Shown: positions 54,161 through 63,922, counted from the stretch's first letter. The stretch: DNA of 64,000 nucleotides from Bacteroidetes bacterium GWB2_32_14 (GCA_001768235.1 MENK01000028.1:35035-99034); one strand, 5' to 3'. Numbers and translations: made by a program. The notes: a model not told the origin generated them from the letters alone.

Positions 54161-54908
54161 TGTAGGAATAATATTAGGTACAGGTTTAGGCGGTTTGGTA
54201 AAGGATATAAAAATTGATATCTCGATAGACTATAAAGATATTCCTGATTTCCCGGTATCAACAGTTGACGGGCATCAGGGAAGACTAATTTTTGGCACTT
54301 TGGGTGGAAAGAAAATTGTAGCCATGCAGGGACGATTTCATTATTACGAAGGTTACCCGATGACCACAGTTACTTTTCCGGTACGTGTTATGAAATATCT
54401 TGGAATAAAAACATTGTTGTTATCCAATGCCAGTGGTGGTGTGAATCCTGATTTTGAAATTGGCGATCTGATGATTATTAACGACCACATCAACCTTATT
54501 CCCAACCCCTTAATCGGGAAACATATTCCCGAGTTTGGAGCCCGGTTCCCTGATATGAGTGATGCCTATAGTCATGTGTTAATTGAAAAAGCTCAAACAA
54601 TAGCAAAAAAACATGGTATAAAAACTCAGATTGGTTGCTATGTTGGTACAACAGGGCCGACTTTTGAAACACCAAAAGAATACCAGTATTTTAGAATTAT
54701 TGGCGGCGATACTGTAGGAATGTCAACTGTTCCTGAAGTTATTGTTGCACGACAAATGGGAATTCCCTGTTTTGCTATTTCAATTATTACCGACCTTGGC
54801 GTTCCCGGGAAAATTGTTAAAGTAACTCACGAAGAAGTACAGGAAGTTGCTGCCAAAGCTGAAACCAAAATGACATTAATAATGGAAGAACTAATTTCTT
54901 CTCTTTAA
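54099..54908 (+). CDS. Purine nucleoside phosphorylase, class I
   Basis: A 269-residue trimeric-type PNP. Phosphate and nucleoside motifs: ILGTGLGGLV, GHQGRL, RFHYYEGYP, SNASGGVNPDF, TTGPTFETPKEYQ and GMSTVPEVIVARQMG. It splits (deoxy)inosine and guanosine. The first 21 codons overlap lpxK by 62 nt in another frame. ATG 54099 is correct for the family; the next Met would delete the phosphate loop. Confidence 0.93.
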   Translation: MLEKIKHTVSFIQNKVKYTPDVGIILGTGLGGLVKDIKIDISIDYKDIPDFPVSTVDGHQGRLIFGTLGGKKIVAMQGRFHYYEGYPMTTVTFPVRVMKYLGIKTLLLSNASGGVNPDFEIGDLMIINDHINLIPNPLIGKHIPEFGARFPDMSDAYSHVLIEKAQTIAKKHGIKTQIGCYVGTTGPTFETPKEYQYFRIIGGDTVGMSTVPEVIVARQMGIPCFAISIITDLGVPGKIVKVTHEEVQEVAAKAETKMTLIMEELISSL

Positions 54909-54916
54909 CAAATTAG

Positions 54917-54938
54917 CCGGGATATCCCGGTTTTTTTT
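54917..54938 (+). terminator. Terminator of the PNP gene, abutting the MFS start codon
   Basis: Palindrome CCGGGATATCCCGG (54917-54930) followed by eight T (54931-54938). The ATG of the MFS gene is at 54939, the next base. See findings. Confidence 0.85.
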
Positions 54939-56096
54939 ATGAAAAAATCAGGAAAATTTCAATTGGGAAATGTTGTACTCCTTTCGCTTGCACATTTTGT
55001 TCACGATGTGTACGCGGCTTTTCTTGCCCCTATTCTGCCCCTTTTAATTGAAAAACTAAAGATAAATTATACACTTGCCAGTTTACTTACCGTATTTCAG
55101 CAGATACCATCATTAATAAACCCGCTGATTGGGATATTGGCCAACAATATTAAAATCAGGTATCTCGTAATCCTTGCCCCCGCAATTACTACTATAAGCA
55201 TGAGTTTTATCGGGCTTGCTCCGAACTATGCCGTGCTGGCGATTCTTCTTTTTGTAATGGGGTTAAGCAGTGCCCTGTTTCATGTTCCAACACCTGTATT
55301 AATTAAAAAAACATCGGGTGACCGGGTTGGAAAAGGAATTAGTTTTTTTATGCTGGGAGGCGAGGCCGCCCGTACAATTGGGCCTCTTGTTATTATTGGT
55401 GCAATTTCTGCTTGGGGTTTAGAAGGGACATACAGACTTATTCCTTTTGGGTTAGTAGCATCATTAATCCTTTATGTGCGATTAAAAGATTTGAAACTAT
55501 CCGAAGAATTAAAACAAGAAAATCCCTTCAAAGGAATAAAAAGCACATTTAAAGAACATTCTGCTTTTTTTATACTTATCGGATTTATTATGATTTTTCA
55601 GGGTTTTATGCGATCATGCATTTCCACGTTTCTTCCCACCTACTTATCAGAAAAAGGACTGAGTCTTTGGTTTGGGGGTATTTCGCTTTCCGTGTATGAA
55701 CTGGCAGGAGCTATCGGAATATATTTGTCGGGAACATTTTCAGACAAAACAGGGAGAATAAAAATGCTTACATCAATTGTATGTATTGCACCGGTATTTA
55801 TGGTTCTATTCCTTTTTTCAAATCAGGTATTCATTTTTCCTGCATTGGCATTACTGGGGCTTTTCCTTTTATCATCAACACCCGTAATTCTGGCAATGGT
55901 AATGGATATCGACTCTAAACATTCCGTTTTCCTAAGCAGTATTTTCATGTTTCTTTCTTTTGTTTCAACTTCAGTAACATCTTTGCTTGTTGGTGTGATG
56001 AGTGATTTTATAGGGTTAATTGACACTTATAAAATAGCTGCCGCCATAGCATTTTTGGCTATTCCGGTTGTATTGATTTTAAAGAGAAAACTATAA
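54939..56096 (+). CDS. MFS exporter, fosmidomycin-resistance-like
   Basis: A 385-residue protein with about twelve hydrophobic helices. The N-terminus LSLAHFVHDVYAAFLAPILPLL (an HxxxD motif in TM1) is typical of the Fsr/fosmidomycin-resistance MFS group, and TM4 has LSSALFHVPTPVL. The substrate is unknown. The ATG directly follows the U-tract of a terminator and there is no visible ribosome-binding site; the next in-frame Met is well inside the protein. Confidence 0.85.
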   Translation: MKKSGKFQLGNVVLLSLAHFVHDVYAAFLAPILPLLIEKLKINYTLASLLTVFQQIPSLINPLIGILANNIKIRYLVILAPAITTISMSFIGLAPNYAVLAILLFVMGLSSALFHVPTPVLIKKTSGDRVGKGISFFMLGGEAARTIGPLVIIGAISAWGLEGTYRLIPFGLVASLILYVRLKDLKLSEELKQENPFKGIKSTFKEHSAFFILIGFIMIFQGFMRSCISTFLPTYLSEKGLSLWFGGISLSVYELAGAIGIYLSGTFSDKTGRIKMLTSIVCIAPVFMVLFLFSNQVFIFPALALLGLFLLSSTPVILAMVMDIDSKHSVFLSSIFMFLSFVSTSVTSLLVGVMSDFIGLIDTYKIAAAIAFLAIPVVLILKRKL

Positions 56097-56118
56097 AATG
56101 ACAACTTTACTTTTTTGT

Positions 56119-56162
56119 TGCCTTTGTGGCTGTTTTAATGTATTTCTTTTGCCACCAAGACA
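56119..56162. repeat. Imperfect inverted repeat, possible terminator
   Basis: A pair of 12-nt arms (56119-56130 and 56151-56162) pair at 10 of 12 positions around a 20-nt T-rich loop, between the convergent MFS and lamin-tail genes. The arms contain a GCCAC(A/C)AAG(G/A)CA word that recurs in Bacteroidota spacers as far as I recall. It could act as a weak terminator. Confidence 0.4.
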
Positions 56163-56190
56163 CGGAAATCGTAAATCTTACAAGCTAATT

Positions 56191-59100
56191 CTACAATTTT
56201 TCCGCAACCACAACCGGCTTTCTGTATTCTTTTACATTCCCTTTTAAATCAAACAGTTCAATGTAAACGATATAAATTCCATTAGGTGTTTTTTGGTTGT
56301 TGTCGGTTAAACCATCCCAGGATATTGTTCCTGCTGTCCCTAATAAAATATTATTTGCCAGGTATTTTATTAACCGTCCCCGTGAATCGTAAATTTTAAT
56401 ATTTGCCACATAACCTGTAACATCAAAAGAAAATTGAATATCGACTAAATCTTCGAAACCGTCGTTATCAGGAGAAAAAACTTCAGGATCAACCTTTATT
56501 TTATCTTCTGTTTCTGTTAATCCTTTATATTGAGAATTTTCATAAGCTGGTGTAGCAAAACCAACCAACTCAGAAGCAGAATGCCAGTTTGTATTATCAT
56601 CAGTAGGGCGTTCAAAATTGATTCGTTCTAAAGAAACACCATCGGTACTTGAGAGTAATGCAAAATGCATATCATCGTTGTATTCAAAATTATCTATTGT
56701 ATTTTGTAATTTATCCAACAATATTGCTCTTCCGGTATCATCGCTAAAAGGAGGCATATTGCTTAGCTGTACAAAACCACGGGGATTTGATGTATAATAC
56801 TGTTGTTGAACAACTGCAGGGTTTTCTGATAATACAATATAATCACCAGGAAATACCAAAAACCCACCGTTACTAATTTCTTCAACAGAACTGTAATCTC
56901 CCAACAAATCGTCATAAGCTGCAATGCGTAAATCCTTTAAGTCGAAAGTTTTTTGCGATCGGTTATAAAGTTCTATAAAATCATATCCTTCGCTAAGCGG
57001 ATTAAATAATATTTCATTTATTACCAAATCGTTAAATCCGGGAATTACAGGAATAGCAAAACGGGCTGAATTTACACTCCCGATTTCATTACCCGAACAA
57101 TCGGTTATTCCTCCCGTTATTTCAAGATTGTAAATGACATTTTCAGTAAACGAGTTATTAAAAGTGAGTATTAAAGAAAAATATTGAGGCGACTCTAAAG
57201 TTATTGAATTAGGATTACCAACGCCATTATCAACAACATAGTTGCTTAACTGCATTGCAGAAATACTATCGTACGATTCGTTAAAATACAACCCGACAGT
57301 ATTCTGGTCAATTACAGTAATATAAAGTAATTCGGGAGCCATAAGGTCAGAGTTATTCCCAAATACAGAGTTTTGCTGACCTGGGGTTCCTCCTTCAACA
57401 GCGGTCGATGCAGTCCAGTTGCTTTTCCCGCCACAGGGATTATAGGGATCAGTTTGTTCGAGCGACCAGCCACCTTCGGCTTTAAATACATCGTTATACC
57501 AATTGTCGGTATATGTAACTGTTGAAATTACACTTCCTTCTTTGCTTTTGAATACAAGTGTTTGCCCTGAATTTGTTAATGCAGGAAATCCTGAAACAAT
57601 TAACGTATTTCCATAATCCTTTAATAAAGAATACGCATTATCATTACATAGTATTAAATACTCCTGTGGCTCAATAACGTACGTAGGCAAAGTTCTTGTG
57701 GTTGTTCCGACTGTTAATGTCCAACCGGTAAGGCTAATATTGAATGCAGTCGTATTATATATCTCGATATATTCATAAGCCAGGGCATTAACTGTAGAGT
57801 CAGGATTTGCCATTATCTCGTTTATTACAATATCATAAGGTTGTACAAGATAATATGCAAATTCTATATCCCGGGATTGCATAATGTTTCCACACCAGTC
57901 AGCTAAATTATTTATAGTTAACGTGAGATTTAAATTTTCAGAAAAAGAATAAATAAACAATAAATCGATTTGCAGTCCATTATCGCTGAGTATTAATGAA
58001 AATGGGTTGCCTGTTCCTGAATTCACTTCATAATTTAATTTATTTAATGCTGTTAAAGTATCAATCGGTTCGCTAAATATTAACCTGAGCTGGTTTGATG
58101 AAATCACTTCGACAGACTGAACATCCGGAGCTAAAGAGTCGGCATTGTTTGCATAAACCGAGTTTTGTTGCCCGGGAGTTCCCCCGTTAACATCCTCAGA
58201 TGCCTTCCAATTATTTATTCCGGAACAGTTATTCAGCGGATCAATTCGTTCAATAGACCATCCTCCATCCATCTTGCCGTCGTCGTTATACCAATCGGTT
58301 GTAAAACTAACAGTTGATATTTGTGTATTGTCTGGTTTCGATAAGGTAATTGTTGTTCCTGAATTAGTTATTGCAGGGAAAGATGAAATACCAAGAATAT
58401 TTCCAGAAGAGCTTAAATCCGTCAGAGCAGTTGTATTACAAACAATCAGGTACGAAGCAGAATCAAGCATATATGAAGTAAATACTTTTTCTGTTGTCCC
58501 GATTTTAATTTTCCAACCTGTTAAATCAATACCAAATGGTGTTGTATTTACAATCTCAACATATTCGTAACCCGGAAGGTTGACTTCCGGCGATGGATCG
58601 GCCATTATCTCGTTAATCACCACATCGTTAGGTTGTGGTACAAAATATAAAAAATTAATTACGGTATCTGCCATTACGTTACCATTTGCATCTTCAATAT
58701 TTGACACGGTTAAATTATAATATTCTCCATTTGTAAGGCTTTGTGTGAAAAATAAATCAACAGAACTGCTTAAATCATTTATTTGAACAGAGTCGGGAAT
58801 ACCTATGCTTTTATCAAGTATATAATTTGAGCTATTCACGGCTATTGCCGAATCAATAGCTTCTGAAAACTCAACGGTAAGTTTTTTATCATTAGCCACA
58901 AATAAATTATTTACTACAGGAGGCTCATTATCTGCTATTTCGGGGCCAATGTAAATATCATCAATCCACAACAACTTATCTCCGGTAGAAGAATATTCAT
59001 AAGAAATCCCAAAATAATCAGTAAATATGTAGCTATTATCGAAACCTGCTCCTATAGAAATAAGATTATCAAACCCCCCATCGAAATCAATCTTTATTTC

Positions 59101-59640
59101 CCAGTTTCCATCGACCAGCCTGATAATTTCAATACCCGCAGGATGTGTTTTACCTATTTGTGTCTGCCAGTTTACCGATGAATTAATAATTACACTATTA
59201 CTTCCCGAAGTAACTTTCCATAAACGAATCAGATCATCTGAGTCATCATTGTAATTGACACCAATAACATATCCATTTATCACTCCTGCCGGGAACATTT
59301 GATCTGCCTGGGCATCAGCAATTAAAAACACCCCCCAGTTATTACCGGAAGTCGGATCATAGTTATGTCTTAATTGAAATCTCCAAGATGTATTTTGTGA
59401 TGACAAATCCATAACTGGTAAATTAACAGAAACCTGATCCCTGCCTATTACTGTGCTTTCATAAACATGATGCAAAGAATAACTCCCGTTTAAAGGAGAA
59501 ATATCTGATGCAGCCCATCTGTCTGTATTGCTCTGTGTCCAATCTGAAATATCGCCATCTTCAAAATCATCTGTATATTGTGCTAAAACAGTTACAGGAA
59601 AAAATAGGAGAAGAAATAATAATTTCTTAATTATTTTCAT
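56191..59640 (-). CDS. Large secreted lamin-tail (LTD) surface protein with FlgD-like C-terminus
   Basis: A 1149-residue secreted protein. Signal peptide KLLFLLLFFPVTVLAQ; ATG 59640 is chosen because the leader starts there, and 41 extra upstream codons would sit before it. In order: a jelly-roll-like domain (about 20-240, YTDDFEDGDISDW), Ig-like domain, lamin-tail domain 1, Ig-like, lamin-tail 2, Ig-like, lamin-tail 3 (about 885-1030), and a FlgD-like Ig domain near the end (VFSPDNDGFEDLVDIQF, WDGLTDNNQKTPNGIYI). Such proteins are usually type IX secretion cargo or surface adhesins. The sorting tail is not of a plainly canonical sequence. Lamin-tail units 1 and 2 with their Ig-like partners are a tandem duplication. 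Confidence 0.85.
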   Translation of the reverse strand: MKIIKKLLFLLLFFPVTVLAQYTDDFEDGDISDWTQSNTDRWAASDISPLNGSYSLHHVYESTVIGRDQVSVNLPVMDLSSQNTSWRFQLRHNYDPTSGNNWGVFLIADAQADQMFPAGVINGYVIGVNYNDDSDDLIRLWKVTSGSNSVIINSSVNWQTQIGKTHPAGIEIIRLVDGNWEIKIDFDGGFDNLISIGAGFDNSYIFTDYFGISYEYSSTGDKLLWIDDIYIGPEIADNEPPVVNNLFVANDKKLTVEFSEAIDSAIAVNSSNYILDKSIGIPDSVQINDLSSSVDLFFTQSLTNGEYYNLTVSNIEDANGNVMADTVINFLYFVPQPNDVVINEIMADPSPEVNLPGYEYVEIVNTTPFGIDLTGWKIKIGTTEKVFTSYMLDSASYLIVCNTTALTDLSSSGNILGISSFPAITNSGTTITLSKPDNTQISTVSFTTDWYNDDGKMDGGWSIERIDPLNNCSGINNWKASEDVNGGTPGQQNSVYANNADSLAPDVQSVEVISSNQLRLIFSEPIDTLTALNKLNYEVNSGTGNPFSLILSDNGLQIDLLFIYSFSENLNLTLTINNLADWCGNIMQSRDIEFAYYLVQPYDIVINEIMANPDSTVNALAYEYIEIYNTTAFNISLTGWTLTVGTTTRTLPTYVIEPQEYLILCNDNAYSLLKDYGNTLIVSGFPALTNSGQTLVFKSKEGSVISTVTYTDNWYNDVFKAEGGWSLEQTDPYNPCGGKSNWTASTAVEGGTPGQQNSVFGNNSDLMAPELLYITVIDQNTVGLYFNESYDSISAMQLSNYVVDNGVGNPNSITLESPQYFSLILTFNNSFTENVIYNLEITGGITDCSGNEIGSVNSARFAIPVIPGFNDLVINEILFNPLSEGYDFIELYNRSQKTFDLKDLRIAAYDDLLGDYSSVEEISNGGFLVFPGDYIVLSENPAVVQQQYYTSNPRGFVQLSNMPPFSDDTGRAILLDKLQNTIDNFEYNDDMHFALLSSTDGVSLERINFERPTDDNTNWHSASELVGFATPAYENSQYKGLTETEDKIKVDPEVFSPDNDGFEDLVDIQFSFDVTGYVANIKIYDSRGRLIKYLANNILLGTAGTISWDGLTDNNQKTPNGIYIVYIELFDLKGNVKEYRKPVVVAEKL

Positions 59641-59721
59641 ATCGATTAAATATTTAAATTTGAAAGATACAAAATGATTTTGAGTTGATTTATTAAACCT
59701 GAATTTTAAACTTCTAAAAAA

Positions 59722-60711
59722 ATGAAAATTGCTGTTGTTGGGGCCACCGGGTTGGTTGGCCATGTTATGTTACAAGTTCTTTTAGAACGAAAGTTCCCCT
59801 TTGCTGAAGTTTTAGCTGTTGCATCAGAAAAATCAATAGGCAAAAAAATTAATTTTAATAACAAGCAGCTCGAAGTGATAGGAATGAAACAGGCTATTTC
59901 TTTAAAACCCGATATAGCCCTTTTTTCTGCCGGTGGTTCAACATCATTACAATGGGCCCCCGAGTTTGCCAAAGTGGGAACTACTGTAATCGATAATTCA
60001 TCGGCATGGAGAATGCATGAGCATATTAAGCTGGTAGTACCTGAAGTTAACACTCATGTTCTCTCAAAAACCGACAAAATAATTGCAAACCCCAATTGTT
60101 CTACTATTCAACTGGTAGTTGCCCTGGCTCCTTTACACAAAAAATATACGATTAAACGAGTTGTTGTTTCAACCTATCAATCGGTTACCGGTACAGGAGT
60201 AAAAGCAGTTAAGCAACTAGAAAACGAACGCAAAGGAATTGATGTGGAAAAAGCTTACCCGCACCCTATCGATTTAAATTGTTTTCCGCATGGCGGTACG
60301 TTCGAAGAAAACGGATATACTACCGAAGAAACAAAGTTGGTGAACGAAACCCGCAAAATTATTGGTGACCAAAGCATACAGGTTACAGCCACTGTTGTTC
60401 GTATTCCGGTTTACGGAGGGCATTCTGAAGCTGTTAATATTGAATTCGAAAACGATTTTGATTTGAATGATGTTAAAAAACTTCTTTCACAATCACCAGG
60501 CATAACTTTACAAGATGAACCTGCAAAGAATATTTACCCTATGCCTAAATATTCCGAAGGTAAAGACGATGTTTTTGTTGGCCGTATCCGTCGCGACTTT
60601 TCGCAACCTAAAACCCTGAACATGTGGATTGTTTCCGATAACCTGCGCAAAGGGGCTGCTACAAATGCGGTTCAGATTGCTGAATATCTGGTTGAGAAGA
60701 AATTGGTTTGA
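59722..60711 (+). CDS. asd: Aspartate-semialdehyde dehydrogenase
   Basis: A 329-residue enzyme for the second step of the aspartate pathway (Lys, Met, Thr, Dap). Rossmann loop VGATGLVGHVM; catalytic Cys126 in NPNCSTIQ; His in VYGGHSEAVN. Length normal. Divergent from the lamin-tail gene across 81 nt. Confidence 0.96.
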   Translation: MKIAVVGATGLVGHVMLQVLLERKFPFAEVLAVASEKSIGKKINFNNKQLEVIGMKQAISLKPDIALFSAGGSTSLQWAPEFAKVGTTVIDNSSAWRMHEHIKLVVPEVNTHVLSKTDKIIANPNCSTIQLVVALAPLHKKYTIKRVVVSTYQSVTGTGVKAVKQLENERKGIDVEKAYPHPIDLNCFPHGGTFEENGYTTEETKLVNETRKIIGDQSIQVTATVVRIPVYGGHSEAVNIEFENDFDLNDVKKLLSQSPGITLQDEPAKNIYPMPKYSEGKDDVFVGRIRRDFSQPKTLNMWIVSDNLRKGAATNAVQIAEYLVEKKLV

Positions 60712-60791
60712 TAATGATTCATATCAAAAAAAATTTACACATAATTTAAGCAAAGCCTCTATTGAATCACTTACTTAAAGGGTTAAGAAAA

Positions 60792-61685
60792 ATGAAACAA
60801 TCATTCCTTTTTTCAGTTCTTTTAACTCTTGTTAATACTATTTACTCACAGCAGGAAACAAGTACAATAAACGATCTTAATCCAGATTACTACGAAGTTA
60901 CATTGTTAAATAGAAAGCTTTTAAATCCTTCAGATTTTAATGATACATCGCTCTTTAATTTTGATTTAATTAAGAACTCTTACGCATTCGTAGAAAATAG
61001 TACAATAATTAGTACAAGTATTTCTGCTGAATCAACTATCAAAAAATTAAGAAGTAGCTTTGGCCTTGTAGCAAATCTTTCAAAATATAATGATGAAACC
61101 TTGAATAGGCAATCTTATGAAATCTTTTATAAATATTTACTTTTAAAAAACGATAACTTAAAAATTAATACGGGAATTGGAATAGGATTTTTACAATATA
61201 TAGCTAAATATCAAATAATAGATTTTGATAACGATTTATCTAATGCCACTAACCGAAACAATTCATTTACATGTAATATTGGTTTAAATACTGAATTCAA
61301 AAATCATGGTATTGGTATTGCATTAAATAATTATTTAATAACGACTGAATTTGTTTATATTAATGGGGATATTGCTCATGATGCATTACTTAATTTGACA
61401 GCAAATTATTTTTATCGTTTACGATTGAATTCCAATCTTTTTATTGTACCAGAATTTATTTTTATAAATTCCAAAACAGAAAATGTATATCTTTTCAATA
61501 CATTATTAAGCATTTCAAATAAATTAAATACTGGCCTATATTTTGACTCAAAAAAAAATGTCGGTGCAGTTGTTAATGTTAGATTCCTTAAATATTTCGA
61601 AGTGGGTTATTCTTATATTTTTAATAATTTTCAAATTAACTCAGGGTTAAACAAATTAAAAATTGGTTTTATTATACCCGGATAG
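60792..61685 (+). CDS. PorP/SprF-like outer-membrane protein
   Basis: A 297-residue protein with a signal peptide (KQSFLFSVLLTLVNTIYS). The start is taken as ATG 60792 because the leader begins there; the TTG at 60762 would add ten residues before it. The mature part alternates polar and aromatic strands typical of an outer-membrane barrel, with a FGLVANLSKYND segment and a YKYLLLKNDNLKINTGIGIGF segment that resemble PorP/SprF proteins of the type IX system. This copy is diverged, so the call is tentative. It lies near the lamin-tail gene, across asd. Confidence 0.6.
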   Translation: MKQSFLFSVLLTLVNTIYSQQETSTINDLNPDYYEVTLLNRKLLNPSDFNDTSLFNFDLIKNSYAFVENSTIISTSISAESTIKKLRSSFGLVANLSKYNDETLNRQSYEIFYKYLLLKNDNLKINTGIGIGFLQYIAKYQIIDFDNDLSNATNRNNSFTCNIGLNTEFKNHGIGIALNNYLITTEFVYINGDIAHDALLNLTANYFYRLRLNSNLFIVPEFIFINSKTENVYLFNTLLSISNKLNTGLYFDSKKNVGAVVNVRFLKYFEVGYSYIFNNFQINSGLNKLKIGFIIPG

Positions 61686-61698
61686 TTAATTCATTATT

Positions 61699-62907
61699 CT
61701 AATATCTTATATCCTCGTACAAGAAATTATCGTACGGATACCGGTGAATATGTAGTTCGCGTACTTTGTCGTAAAGCATCTGCTTAAAACTGTCGATATT
61801 GATTTTTTGTTTGGCTGAAATAAAAATACAGGGATCATTATTTTTTGCAATCCACATGTTTTTTAATTCATCCAGGGTATAGTTTTCCTGCGTTCGCGGG
61901 GTAAGATCATCGTCATCTTTCTTATCGTAGGTGTAAGCATCAATCTTATTAAAAACAAGGTAGGTAATCGTTTCGGCGGATCCAATTTCTTTAAGTGTTT
62001 CATTTACCACCTGAATTTGTTCTTCGAAATTCGGATGCGAAATATCCACCACGTGCAACAAAATATCCGATTCGCGTACTTCATCGAGAGTCGATTTAAA
62101 TGATTCTACAAGGCTGTGTGGCAGTTTGCGGATAAACCCGACTGTATCGGAAATTAAAAACGGCAAATTGCCAATTACCACTTTGCGAACAGTAGTATCG
62201 AGCGTAGCAAAAAGTTTGTCTTCGGCAAATACATCAGATTTGCTAATCATGTTCATTATGGTCGATTTGCCAACATTGGTATATCCCACAAGAGCTACAC
62301 GAATCATTTTACCACGATTCTTGCGTTGTGTAGCCATCTGCTTATCAATTTTTTTAAGCTGTCCTTTAAGCAAGGCTATCTTATCACGAACAATACGGCG
62401 GTCAGTCTCTATTTCACGCTCTCCGGGGCCACGCATCCCAATACCCCCTCGCTGACGCTCAAGGTGTGTCCACATACCAGCTAAGCGGGGTAACAAATAT
62501 TCGTATTGTGCAAGTTCAACCTGTGTTTTGGCATGTGCAGTCTGTGCCCGTTTGGCAAAAATATCAAGAATAAGATTTGTGCGATCCAGTATTTTACATT
62601 GCAGCACTTTTTCAATATTTCTAAGTTGTGTAGGTGATAAATCGTCGTCGAAAATCACCATATCAACATCATTTTCTTTAACAAACAATTCTATTTCGGC
62701 AAGTTTCCCTTCTCCAATAAACGTTCGTGAATTGGGAAGATTTATTTTCTGGGTAAATTGTTTTAAAGGAATCGCTCCGGCTGTTTCTGCAAGAAATGCC
62801 AGTTCATCTAAATATTCAAGTACTTGTTGTTCATTTTGCTGCTGATTTATAACTCCAACCAACACTGCATATTCGGGCTTTGGAGTAGTGTCTATATTTT
62901 TCGGCAT
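61699..62907 (-). CDS. hflX: GTPase HflX
   Basis: A 402-residue ribosome-associated GTPase that splits stalled 70S. It has the HflX N-terminal domain (FIGEGKLAEIELFV), the signature EYLLPRLAGMWTHLERQRGG-type region followed by GMRGPGEREIE, then G1 GYTNVGKST, G3 DTVG and G4 NKID. Length is normal; ATG 62907. Convergent with the PorP-like gene, 13 nt between the stops, without a hairpin. Confidence 0.95.
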   Translation of the reverse strand: MPKNIDTTPKPEYAVLVGVINQQQNEQQVLEYLDELAFLAETAGAIPLKQFTQKINLPNSRTFIGEGKLAEIELFVKENDVDMVIFDDDLSPTQLRNIEKVLQCKILDRTNLILDIFAKRAQTAHAKTQVELAQYEYLLPRLAGMWTHLERQRGGIGMRGPGEREIETDRRIVRDKIALLKGQLKKIDKQMATQRKNRGKMIRVALVGYTNVGKSTIMNMISKSDVFAEDKLFATLDTTVRKVVIGNLPFLISDTVGFIRKLPHSLVESFKSTLDEVRESDILLHVVDISHPNFEEQIQVVNETLKEIGSAETITYLVFNKIDAYTYDKKDDDDLTPRTQENYTLDELKNMWIAKNNDPCIFISAKQKINIDSFKQMLYDKVRELHIHRYPYDNFLYEDIRY

Positions 62908-62951
62908 TCTTCTGGCTTGATAATTTTAAAATGATTGTTTTTAAGAACCAG

Positions 62952-62959
62952 CAAAGTTA
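62952..62959 (-). promoter_or_regulatory. -7 element of hflX
   Basis: On the minus strand TAACTTTG, a full match to TAnnTTTG, 45 nt before the ATG; an imperfect TTTA lies about 20 nt further up. Confidence 0.5.
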
Positions 62960-62994
62960 ATCATTTTTATGATGTTATATAAACAGGATAAAAA

Positions 62995-63016
62995 AAGCCG
63001 GTTAAAAAACCGGCTT
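62995..63016 (-). terminator. Terminator of the second tonB
   Basis: A 9-bp GC-rich stem (62995-63003 with 63008-63016), 4-nt loop, then a T run on the minus strand. Confidence 0.88.
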
Positions 63017-63036
63017 AAAATATCTGTTAGCTAAAA

Positions 63037-63708
63037 TTATTGAAGTTGAAAGTGTATGATTATCCCGTACATGGCCTTAACATATCTTCCTGATTGAACT
63101 GCAGGTTCCCATTCGGGTGAATTTGATATTACCCTGAGAACTTCTTTGTCTATTGCAGGATGAACTCCACGTACTATTTTTATATCGTACAATTTACCAT
63201 CTATACCAACAATAAACTGAACCTGAACTTTGCCCGAAAGGCCATTTTCAACAGCATCATCAGGAAATCTTATTTGACTCATAATCCATTCCCTGAAAGC
63301 CTTATCACCTTTTCCCATAAATTTAGGGTAAATCTCTACTTTAATATACGTTGAATCAATAAATTTCTCAACCGGGGGCTCAAAAGGTGGTATTGTATAA
63401 TCATTTTCATCAGTCGGAAGAAAAAACGGTTCTTCTGTTATTCTTGTTTTATCGGGAACAACAATGGGTTCAACTGCCGGCATTGGAGCTTTAACCTGAT
63501 TTTGCTTCTCTTGTTCCGGCCGTGTAACAGGAATTGATAACTCAATAGGCTCATCTCCCGGCCTGAAAATTATTTCAGGAGTTCCCGCAACTTTTACTGA
63601 CCATTCAAATGCAGCAAGAATACTCGTAAGAGCAAGGATAAACCCTATCTGGAAAAATAAGCTTCGCTTATTCTCCAGGTTTGCTTTTGTTGATTTTTTT
63701 GTTTTCAT
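63037..63708 (-). CDS. TonB-family energy transducer (second copy)
   Basis: A 223-residue paralogue of the tonB at 16265. N-terminus KKSTKANLENKRSLFFQIGF, one membrane helix, a Pro-rich linker (APMPAVEPIVVP) and a C-terminal TonB domain (YPKFMGKGDKAFREWIMSQIRFP, GLSGKVQVQFIVG, VISNSPEWEPAVQSG). It has a shorter Pro run than copy 1. No exbBD or receptor is adjacent. Its own terminator follows. Confidence 0.92.
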   Translation of the reverse strand: MKTKKSTKANLENKRSLFFQIGFILALTSILAAFEWSVKVAGTPEIIFRPGDEPIELSIPVTRPEQEKQNQVKAPMPAVEPIVVPDKTRITEEPFFLPTDENDYTIPPFEPPVEKFIDSTYIKVEIYPKFMGKGDKAFREWIMSQIRFPDDAVENGLSGKVQVQFIVGIDGKLYDIKIVRGVHPAIDKEVLRVISNSPEWEPAVQSGRYVKAMYGIIIHFQLQ

Positions 63709-63922
63709 GGTATTGGGGTATTAAGTGATTATTTTTTTTCTCTCCCCACGATTTTCGCTAAAAGCCGGCTTCTAATATCTTATACGTGATTAAGAATAAA
63801 GTGTTGATGAATTCTAAATAAATTTTCAGTGAAAATTAGCTGTTGTGTTTGTAAGAAAACGAAAATGGGAATCGTTTTAGTGTGGGCAGATACAGTAGAT
63901 TTAAAAAAAACAAAGTAAACAA

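Noticed and set aside
59641..59763. 41-residue upstream extension of the lamin-tail protein
   Set aside because: The signal peptide starts at 59640, and the extension overlaps the start of the divergent asd gene.
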